34,666 nucleotides of DNA from Clostridia bacterium (GTDB taxonomy: Bacteria > Bacillota > Clostridia > Lachnospirales > Lachnospiraceae). The notes beneath the pieces are model-generated. The model saw nothing but the letters and a program-made list of their open reading frames with translations. It ran no database searches and was not told where the DNA came from. Shown here piece by piece: positions 22,631-30,445 of this stretch; the first letter of the stretch is position 1, and each line of letters begins with the position of its first letter. The translations under genes were made by a program, and so were the position numbers. Location of the stretch: NCBI GenBank assembly GCA_009929525.1, contig SAAH01000035.1, positions 1 to 34,666 of the forward strand, read 5' to 3'.

Positions 22631-22852
22631 TCAGCCCTTCAACAAAGAATTAACTTCTGCTTGAACAGCAGCATAATCGTAACCAGCCTGTGTCAGATTG
22701 GCTTTACGTTCATCACCATTCCCCCACTTTCCGGCAATAACCTCTTTTGCTACTTCTGCTATGGATTTCGAAACAGCAGATGATGAACCTGAAGACACTC
22801 CACATATAAAATGTCCATTTCTTCTATGAAATGGACATCCTCGTTCACTTCC
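22631..22852 (-). pseudogene. Lysozyme/endolysin C-terminal fragment with CW_7 (CPL) domain
   Basis: A 73-codon frame without a start encodes a serine-rich linker (GVSSGSSSAVS) and then the CW_7 cell-wall-binding repeat. The signature EVIAGKWGNGDERKANL, AGYDYAAVQ and VNSLL is nearly the family consensus known from Cpl-7 lysozyme. CW_7 repeats bind muropeptides and normally follow a GH25 or amidase domain, which is absent here. A TAA closes the frame upstream. The unassigned 22759-23253 frame overlaps it in another phase. I read it as a phage endolysin or autolysin remnant. Confidence 0.8.
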
Positions 22853-23253
22853 TTAATTCTATGTTTTTTGGATGGTTCTTCTTGTTCAATTTGTATCTGT
22901 AGATAGATGACCGTTGTATGCTGTAAAAACACAGTAAATACCCCAAGAAAATATGAAATCCGGCTGGAAGTCTGACATGTAATACGATAGGAACCGACAA
23001 CGATTGTCTGCCCTTCCCATATTTTCTCAGTCCTGTACTCCAATGGTGTGATTTTCCTTATTGCAACCGGCGGTACTTTTTTCCTGATTTCTTTCATGAC
23101 CTGTACCCATCCCTTTTTCAGAATTGTCCCATATTGATAAAGAATCTTTTCTGCACATAACCCTTTTAATCTTTTGTTGTCGCCATAATGCAGATATCGG
23201 ATAAGCAGCATGATGCTCCCGACACTCCATTCATCTCTTTTTTTGTTCTCCAA
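22759..23253 (-). CDS. Unassigned frame (164 codons), possibly a decayed gene
   Basis: This is a 164-codon frame with no recognised domain. The only start is TTG at 23253. Residues 12-80 look coding-like (LLIRYLHYGDNKRL, ILKKGWVQVMKEIRKKVPP), and the C-terminal third overlaps the CW_7 fragment in a different phase, so that part is probably not real. A 7-base T tract at 23238-23244 lies at the start. One extra base would join this frame to an ATG at 23270 that opens MEKEWIFDWRTKK. The gene may be frameshifted or phase-variable. No function is suggested. Confidence 0.35.
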   Translation of the reverse strand: MENKKRDEWSVGSIMLLIRYLHYGDNKRLKGLCAEKILYQYGTILKKGWVQVMKEIRKKVPPVAIRKITPLEYRTEKIWEGQTIVVGSYRITCQTSSRISYFLGVFTVFLQHTTVIYLQIQIEQEEPSKKHRIKEVNEDVHFIEEMDILYVECLQVHHLLFRNP

Positions 23254-23456
23254 TCAAAAATCCACTCTTTCTCCATTCCAATCCATTTTTTCCATCACAA
23301 TAGGCCGAACTATATCACAACGCTTCATTGGTTGTCATAAATTCCGGCTGAATAATGTATTTGGAAAGGTTAATGCAGTATCCGAAGTATCACTCATTTC
23401 CCTTTGGTAATTTTTTGCTGAATTGTAGCATATCTTTATCATTTTCCATCTTTCGC

Positions 23457-23491
23457 TGCGTGAAATAACCTTCCACAGCGTAGAAGGAAAT
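23457..23491. repeat. 35-bp repeated element, copy B (upstream of the GHKL/LytTR operon)
   Basis: This copy matches copy A at 29 of 35 bases. It lies 80 bases before the kinase start codon and just upstream of a TATATA -10 box at about 23533 whose -35 region is poor. That placement suits an activator site, probably for the LytTR regulator encoded in this operon. The rest of the gap 23254-23456 shows nothing I can assign. Confidence 0.65.
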
Positions 23492-23570
23492 ATTACTGGT
23501 TGAAATACCTACAAAAATCAGCTACTATTCTTATATAGTGTGTTGTGCAGGGAGACAAAGGAGGTCATTT

Positions 23571-24923
23571 ATGCTGGTATTTCGTTATATATTCGGTTTT
23601 TTTATACAGCTGTTTCCTTATGCTTTTTTCTGCTGTTATCCCTTTTATGACCATTTCCGTATTGACCGAAAAAAGTCGATACTGAGCGTTTGTGCCGTTT
23701 GTATATTCATGTGCGTGATTTTTGTATGGTTTGGACTTTTTCCATTAGATATGTTTGAAGAATCGAGAAGCGATCTGATCTGTAATCTGATTTTTTATAT
23801 CACTCTCTTGATTTTATTTATCTGCTATATCTTTTTGATACAGGCAGAACTGTTTCAGAAGGTTTTCGTATTCTTTATTGTCATGAGTTATGGTTTTCTG
23901 GTCATGGAATTTATCAATTTTCTTATCCAGATATTTGAGACAAAACGTGACCCGTATCTGTACTCTCCTGCTGGACTTTTGTTCCATTTACTGATTAATG
24001 CCCTGCTGTTTTATCCGGTCTTGAAGCTGATGCAGCGGATACGTTCTGCCGCTCTCAGCCCGCTGGGGCAAAAGACATGGATGCTGCTGTCTCTGGTTCC
24101 CGCCAGTTTTCTTCTAGTGGTCAGCCTCTGTCTGCAGCTTCCTAATGTATCCGGCATGGGCAGCACGGATATCCTGCATATTCTGGCGGTATCTGTTCTG
24201 TTTTATATGTTTTTTGTTTATCTGTGGATTTTCCGTGTGCTGGATCAGGAGCAAATTCGTTCCGAAGAAGCAGCTACTATGAAAGTCTCTCTGGACAATT
24301 ACAGGAGAACTGCTGAGAATGTCAATGAGATACGCAAACTGCGCCATGAAATGTCTCATCACACTCAGGCGTTGTCTCTTTATTTCAAAGAACAGGATTA
24401 TGACGGGGCAAGAGTTTATTTGGAGAAGATTACAGAAGAAATCTCCCATATGCCTGCCCTTGACTATACGCCACATACACTAATGAATTCTATTCTGACA
24501 GAATACAAATTACGAGCGGAGAAACTATCGGTACATACAGAGTATCAGATTGTAGTTCCTGCTCATATTTCTATTGATGATATTGACCTGTGCAGGCTTT
24601 TGACTAATCTTCTGGATAATGCTCTGGAAGCCTGTGAAGCATTAGAACCGGAGAAACGTTTTATTCAGCTTTCTATCCGTCTTAACGGAAAGTTCCTTTT
24701 CTTCTCCTGTGAAAATGCCTATGACAAAAATCGTATTAGATATGAGAACGGAGTATTCCTTTCCACAAAACCTTATTCCACTGAACTAAAGGGACTTCAT
24801 GGATTTGGGATCCCAGTTATGAAAGAAATTACAGAAAAGTACAATGGTGCGTTTCAGACAATCCCTTCGTCTGACCGTTTCTGCACAGCAATCAACCTGT
24901 GTCTGAGCAGCCATAAACAATAG
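23571..24923 (+). CDS. GHKL sensor histidine kinase (second agr-type system)
   Basis: This protein of about 450 residues starts at ATG 23571 (AAAGGAGG six bases upstream; an in-frame extension to 23538 lacks a ribosome site). It has six or seven N-terminal membrane helices up to about 220, a coiled linker, the phospho-acceptor region IRKLRHEMSHHTQALSLYF (His about 257), the N-box LLTNLLDNALEACEAL (about 343) and a G-box KGLHGFGIPVMKEI. It belongs to the same class as AgrC. No AgrD- or AgrB-like gene accompanies it, so its ligand is unknown. The stop precedes the regulator gene by 11 bases. Confidence 0.87.
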   Translation: MLVFRYIFGFFIQLFPYAFFCCYPFYDHFRIDRKKSILSVCAVCIFMCVIFVWFGLFPLDMFEESRSDLICNLIFYITLLILFICYIFLIQAELFQKVFVFFIVMSYGFLVMEFINFLIQIFETKRDPYLYSPAGLLFHLLINALLFYPVLKLMQRIRSAALSPLGQKTWMLLSLVPASFLLVVSLCLQLPNVSGMGSTDILHILAVSVLFYMFFVYLWIFRVLDQEQIRSEEAATMKVSLDNYRRTAENVNEIRKLRHEMSHHTQALSLYFKEQDYDGARVYLEKITEEISHMPALDYTPHTLMNSILTEYKLRAEKLSVHTEYQIVVPAHISIDDIDLCRLLTNLLDNALEACEALEPEKRFIQLSIRLNGKFLFFSCENAYDKNRIRYENGVFLSTKPYSTELKGLHGFGIPVMKEITEKYNGAFQTIPSSDRFCTAINLCLSSHKQ

Positions 24924-24934
24924 GAGGTCTTTGA

Positions 24935-25648
24935 ATGTTTCAAATTGCTATATGTGACGATGAACCAGTCTTTCTTCGCCATGCTGCAGCCACAGTATCT
25001 GATATTATGGGCAGTCATGGCTTCGCTTGCAATGTCCTCACATTTTCCAACCCTGAGACTCTGCTTGAAAGTCTGAAACACAATATCCCTGATGTATTAC
25101 TTCTTGATATTCTATTCGAGAAGGAAAATGGTATCCAGACTGCCCGTATCATAAGAGCACGGGGATTGGAACTCCCTATTATCTTTATTACAAGCAGCAT
25201 GGACTATGTCCTGGATGGTTATACGGTAGAATCCGTAGGGTATCTGATAAAACCTCTGGACTATAAGAAAATGGAAGAAGCACTTCTGCGTGTTTATATG
25301 AAATTGGATAAAAAGACCTTGCTCCTGCAGACAGGTTCCAACGTTGTGCGCTTCTATCCAAATGATCTGCTTTATGCTGAGGTCTTTGACAAAACCATCA
25401 CTCTGCATATGATGGACGGTCACACCATGCAGGCAACCATCCCCTTATCCGTGCTGATGGACCGACTGCCATCTAAACAGTTCATCCAGTGCCATCGGAG
25501 CTACATTGCATCCTTAAAAGAGATATCTTCCATCTGGCGGTATGGTATTGAACTGAGTTCTCATCAGAATATTCCGGTAAGTAAGACCTTTTATAAAGAT
25601 GTGCAACAGGCCCTGTTGTTACGTGAACTGGATGCTCCGATAGTGTAG
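24935..25648 (+). CDS. LytTR-family response regulator
   Basis: This 237-residue protein has a receiver domain with the acidic pocket CDDEP (7-11), the phosphorylation site in LLDILFEKENG (Asp about 57) and SVGYLIKPLD near 104. A LytTR DNA-binding domain runs from about residue 128 (LLLQTGSNVVRFYPNDLLYA to FIQCHRSYIASLKEI). The ATG at 24935 follows AGGAGG. With the preceding kinase it forms a two-component pair. LytTR proteins bind repeated elements, and the two similar 35-bp elements at 22574 and 23457 are plausible targets, linking it to the surface operon and to itself. Confidence 0.88.
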   Translation: MFQIAICDDEPVFLRHAAATVSDIMGSHGFACNVLTFSNPETLLESLKHNIPDVLLLDILFEKENGIQTARIIRARGLELPIIFITSSMDYVLDGYTVESVGYLIKPLDYKKMEEALLRVYMKLDKKTLLLQTGSNVVRFYPNDLLYAEVFDKTITLHMMDGHTMQATIPLSVLMDRLPSKQFIQCHRSYIASLKEISSIWRYGIELSSHQNIPVSKTFYKDVQQALLLRELDAPIV

Positions 25649-25675
25649 CCGGTGCATCCAGCTTTACTGTATAAA

Positions 25676-25718
25676 AAAGAAGTTGATTCACCATATTCTG
25701 GCATAATCAACTTCTTTT
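25676..25718. terminator. Bidirectional intrinsic terminator
   Basis: AAAGAAGTTGATT pairs with AATCAACTTCTTT around a 16-base loop. A run of A residues lies on the left and T residues on the right. It ends both the plus-strand LytTR operon and, in part, the convergent minus-strand hybrid kinase gene. Confidence 0.85.
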
Positions 25719-25751
25719 CTATTATCTATTTGCTCTCATATCATTTCTCTA

Positions 25752-28700
25752 CTAAATACATCTGGCAATCGTTTCATACAGTTTCTTCGGGTCAATCGGC
25801 TTTGCCAGGTGTTCATTCATCCCTGCGGCTCTTGTCTGCTCCACATCCTCTTCATAAGCATTTGCCGTCATCGCCATGATTGGTATGGCTTTCGCATCTT
25901 GCCGCTCCATACTTCGTATCTCTTTTGCTGCGGTAAGTCCATCCATTACCGGCATACGGATATCCATGAGTATAGCATCCAGACTATTCTCTTCGGATTG
26001 TTCGAAATATTGTACTCCCTCTGCTCCATTGGACTTCCAGACTACTTCACATCCTACTTTTTCCAGCAGTTTCATTGTAATCTCAGCATTCAGAGGATGG
26101 TCTTCAACGAGCAGGATGTGACATCCGTTCAATTGCTGCATGGCATCACTGAGACCTTTTGCATTTTCATTAACATCCTGCTTGCCATCCTCTTTCTCCA
26201 CCCGTTCAATGTCCAGACAAATGGTAAAGGTGGTTCCCACATTCTGTTCGCTTTCTACTGAAATCGTTCCACCCATCAGTTCCACCAGACTGCGGACAAT
26301 GGATAGTCCCAATCCAGATCCCGTATACTGTGCAGACACTTGATTATACTCCTGTGAAAACGGTTGGAATATCTGCTGTTCCAAAAACTCTTTACTCATG
26401 CCTATTCCGGTATCACTGATGCGAAATTCATCGTGGGATATCCTATCCTCTCTTTCCTTACACTCATTGATTATTCGGATAGTGCCTCCTTCCGGTGTGA
26501 ACTTGATCGCATTTGATAAAAGGTTGACGAATATCTGTTTCATACGAACAGGGTCAATCCGTACATAGCAGTCTAATGCCATGTTGATGTTTGTTATTTC
26601 CAGGTTTAAGTTCTTTTTTTGAATACTCGGCTGAATCATATCCACCATCGTATCCACCAGTGTCTGACAATGAACTACCTGTGGCTCCAATTTCATCTTA
26701 CCGCTTTCCATGCGCTGGAAATCCAGGGTATCGTTAATCAAGCTGAGCAGATATCTGCCTGACTCCTGTATTTTTCGCATATTTTGCTTTAACACCTGAA
26801 CATCATCCTCCTGTTCGGAAAGTGCTGTCAGTCCCAGTATTCCATTCATCGGAGTGCGCATATCATGGCTCATACGTGAGAAAAATTCTGTTTTGGTGCG
26901 GTTCGCATATTCTGCCGATTTTAATGCCTGTGCCAGTCTTTCCTTTTGCATCTTATCTTTGTTATAAGTATCTGTTACATCCTGCACCGCACAAAGTATG
27001 GTCTGTTTATCTGTCTCCAGATAGGCATACATTGTGCGCTTATAAAAGAGTTCTCCATCCTTTTGAAGTGCATACAAGGTCAAATGAATCGTCTGTTTCT
27101 CCAGGACTTCTTTGATATGTATCAAACTGTTTTCCCGGATCACATCTTCTATTTCATTTGGCAGACAATATTTTCTGGCATATGCTTCCACTCCTGCAAC
27201 ATTGTCGCACATATCTTGCTGAAACGTTACGATTTCCTCTAATCCATTATGAATCTTCGACTGGTTTTCTATAAAAGGAAGTGCTGCGCCTGTAGCGGCA
27301 TCTATGGTCATGATGGCTTCATAGTCAGTCGTGACCAGTGTATTTACAATCTGCTCTGTACGAACCGCTGATGTGATATCCTTTATGACAACAATAGCCT
27401 CCACATCCTTTGTATAAGGATTGTCAAGAAATTCAAAATCACTTTCCAGCCATCTGGTTGTCTCTTTCAAATGATGCCGGATGGAAACACGTTGTTTACC
27501 ATGGCTGTACGTCTCGAGCATCGCATGATGATCTCGGACAACTTGAAATTCTATCTTCTCCGCTTCATTCAGTGCATTCTTACGAATGGCCCGGAGCGAT
27601 TCATCCACCGTTTTAGCATTCGCAATCTCGGTCAGTTCTTCCATAGGTTTACAATCTATTTTCGTTATGCTATTTCTAGTAAGATTGTAAAGAGCAGTCA
27701 CCAGTGTATTTTTAATCAGCTGTTTTTTTAGTTTAATCTGATCTTCGTAAGCCTGCTCTTTTTCTTTTTGCTCTGTGATATCAATGGAAGTCCCTACCGC
27801 TTCAATTAATTCTCCTCTTCGATTAAAGACAGGTGTATAGATGATTCTCTTCCAGCAATATTTCGTTTTTTCTTTATTTAGAATACGAATTTCTGCTTCC
27901 CGTCTTTCTCCTTTGAACACATCTGTGTATACTTCCCTGCAAATCTGTACGGTTTCTTCTGGCATTTTTCCTATCTGGATCAACTCCGTCATGACATCTT
28001 CCAGTTTCTTATCTTCCCTTTCATTTGCCACTCCATATGGAAATGTAATCCGGTGTTTTTTGATATCCAGTTTCCATGCAGATACTTTGGCATTTTGAAG
28101 TGCTTCATTCAATACCACACCATTACTCTTTAATTCCTGCTGTGTTCTCATGAACTCGTCAAAATCGGAAAAACTGCAATATAGATGTGTGGTTCCTTTT
28201 GTCCGTCCCACTACAGCCCCGACAAGCCGCACCCAGGTATACTTTTGATTTCCATTCAGTACACGGAAATGGATATCTATCATGTTCTCTCCGTCTCTTA
28301 CTTTTCCGATTGCATCATTGATAATCGGTAAATCCTCCTGCTTGACAGCTTTGACCACCTGGTCACCCCAGTATTGCGTTCTTGCTTCTCTAGTATCTCC
28401 AATCATCTGGTAATATGCTTTGTTCGTAAATGTTGCCTTAACCTGTTCCCCGGTTATCTCATAAATCACAATGCCACCTGGCACACGATCGATGATTTTC
28501 TGAAGCTGTTGATGATTGTCCCACATAGCTGTCTCATCTGTCAGATAACAGATATAAGAATCCTGCCCACTCCAGCAGACACTTTTTGCCCATACATGCA
28601 GATATTTTCCTGTCAAACTGGTTTTGTGAAATTCAGAATATCTTTCATTTGATAACTGATTTAATTCATCTGGTGTGAACAATATCTCACTCTCTGATAA

Positions 28701-29306
28701 TACATCAAAAAGCACCTTTCCCATGACTTCTTTTCCTTCGGGTAAACGATACAATCTCATCCATGCAGCATTTACGAAGATTACTTTTCTTGTATGCTTT
28801 TCTGCGATATAGATTGCCGTGTTGGAATTAGCCACGATGCTTTTGTAAAGCAAAGTCTCATCTGTCGGCTTAGCAGGCACAGCATAGTGCGCATAAGCAG
28901 GAATACCGTTCCATTCTATTTTCTTTCCTACTATATGATATACATTTCCATTCACAGGCAGTGTGATATCCTGATCCAGTTTCTGCTTCATCTCCTCCTT
29001 TTTACAAAAACAGCATGGAGTCTGCTGTTGCATCAGACATTCATGGCACTTTTTTCCAATCAGTTCTTTTGCTTCTGCACCGAATAGTGTCTTTGCTTCC
29101 TCATTGACATATAGCAGCTCATCGGTATCAACCGTACATACAAAGACAGCACAGGATGCTCCTTCAATCAGTTGACTAAGAGAATCGTTGTTCACCTCTG
29201 ATAGAACTCCAGCCGGTCTGTTCCGTATTTCTTTCATATGATTATCTTTGTTCTTTTTAACTCCCTCATTGACTGGGAATTGGGTGTTCATCTCTTCACG
29301 GATCAT
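25752..29306 (-). CDS. Multi-PAS hybrid sensor histidine kinase with receiver domain
   Basis: This protein of about 1184 residues has no clear membrane segment. Several PAS-type sensor modules fill residues 40-780. The first has a cysteine cluster (KKCHECL, then TPCCFCK), and another carries the PAC ending EAVGTSIDITEQKEKE. Then come HisKA with SHDMRTPMNGILG (His about 809), HATPase_c (FVNLLSNAIKFTPEGG about 935, TGSGLGLSIV) and a receiver with LLVEDHPLNAEI (about 1066) and the acceptor in ILMDIRMPVMDG. A GTG-started frame to 29345 exists, but the ATG at 29306 lies nine bases after GGGAGG. No HPt domain is nearby, so its phosphorelay partner is elsewhere. A divergent XRE gene and operator suggest repression of this gene. 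Confidence 0.88.
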   Translation of the reverse strand: MIREEMNTQFPVNEGVKKNKDNHMKEIRNRPAGVLSEVNNDSLSQLIEGASCAVFVCTVDTDELLYVNEEAKTLFGAEAKELIGKKCHECLMQQQTPCCFCKKEEMKQKLDQDITLPVNGNVYHIVGKKIEWNGIPAYAHYAVPAKPTDETLLYKSIVANSNTAIYIAEKHTRKVIFVNAAWMRLYRLPEGKEVMGKVLFDVLSESEILFTPDELNQLSNERYSEFHKTSLTGKYLHVWAKSVCWSGQDSYICYLTDETAMWDNHQQLQKIIDRVPGGIVIYEITGEQVKATFTNKAYYQMIGDTREARTQYWGDQVVKAVKQEDLPIINDAIGKVRDGENMIDIHFRVLNGNQKYTWVRLVGAVVGRTKGTTHLYCSFSDFDEFMRTQQELKSNGVVLNEALQNAKVSAWKLDIKKHRITFPYGVANEREDKKLEDVMTELIQIGKMPEETVQICREVYTDVFKGERREAEIRILNKEKTKYCWKRIIYTPVFNRRGELIEAVGTSIDITEQKEKEQAYEDQIKLKKQLIKNTLVTALYNLTRNSITKIDCKPMEELTEIANAKTVDESLRAIRKNALNEAEKIEFQVVRDHHAMLETYSHGKQRVSIRHHLKETTRWLESDFEFLDNPYTKDVEAIVVIKDITSAVRTEQIVNTLVTTDYEAIMTIDAATGAALPFIENQSKIHNGLEEIVTFQQDMCDNVAGVEAYARKYCLPNEIEDVIRENSLIHIKEVLEKQTIHLTLYALQKDGELFYKRTMYAYLETDKQTILCAVQDVTDTYNKDKMQKERLAQALKSAEYANRTKTEFFSRMSHDMRTPMNGILGLTALSEQEDDVQVLKQNMRKIQESGRYLLSLINDTLDFQRMESGKMKLEPQVVHCQTLVDTMVDMIQPSIQKKNLNLEITNINMALDCYVRIDPVRMKQIFVNLLSNAIKFTPEGGTIRIINECKEREDRISHDEFRISDTGIGMSKEFLEQQIFQPFSQEYNQVSAQYTGSGLGLSIVRSLVELMGGTISVESEQNVGTTFTICLDIERVEKEDGKQDVNENAKGLSDAMQQLNGCHILLVEDHPLNAEITMKLLEKVGCEVVWKSNGAEGVQYFEQSEENSLDAILMDIRMPVMDGLTAAKEIRSMERQDAKAIPIMAMTANAYEEDVEQTRAAGMNEHLAKPIDPKKLYETIARCI

Positions 29307-29390
29307 TTGCATGTTCCTCCCTTGTATCTGCTTTTCTGGTAGCACATCTTGTTGCTCCTAAGTTATAGATAGTAGTCGTGCATCCATCAA

Positions 29391-29419
29391 ATTATATCTT
29401 TTGCGAAAAATGGACTAAT
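29391..29419 (-). promoter_or_regulatory. Promoter of the hybrid kinase gene
   Basis: On the minus strand ATTAGT (29419-29414), a 17-base spacer and TATAAT (29396-29391). The weak -35 lies inside the palindrome at 29412-29427, so a protein bound there would block RNA polymerase. Confidence 0.55.
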
Positions 29420-29427
29420 ACTAGTCC
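29412..29427. promoter_or_regulatory. Operator-like palindrome 1 (GGACTA-N4-TAGTCC)
   Basis: Perfect 6-base arms around four bases. A related sequence GGACTGAAACTGGTTC lies at 29466-29481, close to the XRE start codon. Paired similar dyads in a divergent promoter region next to a small XRE gene are typical autoregulatory operators. Confidence 0.6.
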
Positions 29428-29465
29428 CATTATAGCATTATTTGAAGTTATTATAAAGAAGAAAA

Positions 29466-29481
29466 GGACTGAAACTGGTTC
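29466..29481. promoter_or_regulatory. Operator-like palindrome 2, related to palindrome 1
   Basis: GGACTGAAACTGGTTC matches the first palindrome at most positions but is an imperfect dyad. It overlaps the transcript start region of the XRE gene (start codon at 29508), fitting negative autoregulation. Confidence 0.5.
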
Positions 29482-29507
29482 TATTTTATAGTATTGGAAG
29501 GATGTTC

Positions 29508-29750
29508 ATGGAAGTAAACGAGCAAAAGATAAAGCAAAACGGTATTGATATCGGTGGAAACATACGTCGGATACGTTTAGATCGAGGAATCGGTCAGACG
29601 GCTTTGGTGCGAAAGCTGCAGCTTTGTAATATATCTATCACCAGAGAGACTCTTGTAAAAATAGAAAGTGGCATCCAGCACATCACTGGAAGTCAACTGC
29701 GCGGCATCCGGGACTGTCTGGATACCACCTACGATGAACTATTAAAGTAA
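29508..29750 (+). CDS. Small XRE-family regulator
   Basis: This protein of about 80 residues consists almost entirely of an HTH_3 domain: IGGNIRRIRLDRGIGQTALV, then ISITRETLVKIESGIQHITGSQLRGIRDCL and the end TTYDELLK. Two ATG codons are close together. The second, at 29508, is six bases after GGAAGG and is preferred over 29502. It is divergent from the hybrid kinase gene and flanked by two similar palindromes, so it probably represses both promoters. A bidirectional terminator follows at 29818. Confidence 0.83.
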   Translation: MEVNEQKIKQNGIDIGGNIRRIRLDRGIGQTALVRKLQLCNISITRETLVKIESGIQHITGSQLRGIRDCLDTTYDELLK

Positions 29751-29817
29751 ATTCGAGCCACATCCGCTGGGCATATACATAGTAATCCCCAAAATCATAC
29801 CCTAAAGTACGCATTCT

Positions 29818-29867
29818 AAAAAGGATGATAATACCCCCAGTACATGAAGGTTCACCATCCTTTTTTT
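29818..29867. terminator. Bidirectional intrinsic terminator after the XRE gene
   Basis: AAAGGATG pairs with CATCCTTT around a 27-base loop, preceded by A residues and followed by seven T residues. It sits between the plus-strand XRE gene and the convergent minus-strand small membrane protein gene. Confidence 0.75.
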
Positions 29868-29962
29868 GCGTGTATTCTATTCGATTATACCTAATGTATC
29901 TCCGCTTTCCTTCTCCTGCCTATTTATTGCACAGTAAATACCATCTTGTATCTAAGCTTTTT

Positions 29963-30277
29963 TTATATGGTCTGAATCCCAAATTGAAGTAATGTCCATA
30001 CTGCCCGAAAGATATACCATACTACCACCAAACCACCGATAACCGCTCCTACGATGATATTGATACATAATACACCCAGCCCACCACCGATATCATAATT
30101 CCTCGGTATGATCCAAAGGCACATTCTATGTATCCCGAATGGAATACCTATCCCCATCCAGATTTGCCATGCTTCTGTGTATCCGTTCATGTTGCAGAAC
30201 GTATATACCAGCCATGACCATATGGCTATGAGTGCCACTGGTAAAATAGCTTTTCTCACTGCATATCCTAAAGTCAT
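29963..30277 (-). CDS. Small membrane protein of unknown function (104 aa)
   Basis: This 104-residue protein has three hydrophobic segments: ILPVALIAIWSWLVYTF, IWMGIGIPFGIHRMCLWII and GVLCINIIVGAVIGGLVVVW. It resembles small conserved Firmicute proteins of the DUF6050 type, but I cannot confirm this. The ATG at 30277 follows GGAGGGG. A good promoter lies at 30317-30345, so it is a single-gene unit. It is not obviously linked to the broken ABC gene upstream. Confidence 0.7.
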   Translation of the reverse strand: MTLGYAVRKAILPVALIAIWSWLVYTFCNMNGYTEAWQIWMGIGIPFGIHRMCLWIIPRNYDIGGGLGVLCINIIVGAVIGGLVVVWYIFRAVWTLLQFGIQTI

Positions 30278-30316
30278 AAGTTATGCCCCTCCTCTTCATC
30301 TTGCATCTTATGCTGT

Positions 30317-30345
30317 ATCTTATCATTGATTATCAAATCTTTCAA
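30317..30345 (-). promoter_or_regulatory. Promoter of the small membrane protein gene
   Basis: On the minus strand TTGAAA (30345-30340), a 17-base spacer and TAAGAT (30322-30317), about 30 bases before the gene. Nothing else is recognised in 30278-30445. Confidence 0.65.
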
Positions 30346-30445
30346 ATACTTTCCTTTCTCCTCCTGTTGCTCAAACTATGCTTTAACTTCTATATGACCA
30401 GACTACACTCTGATCAGTGCTCCTTTCCTTGCTTTCCTCGTGATT

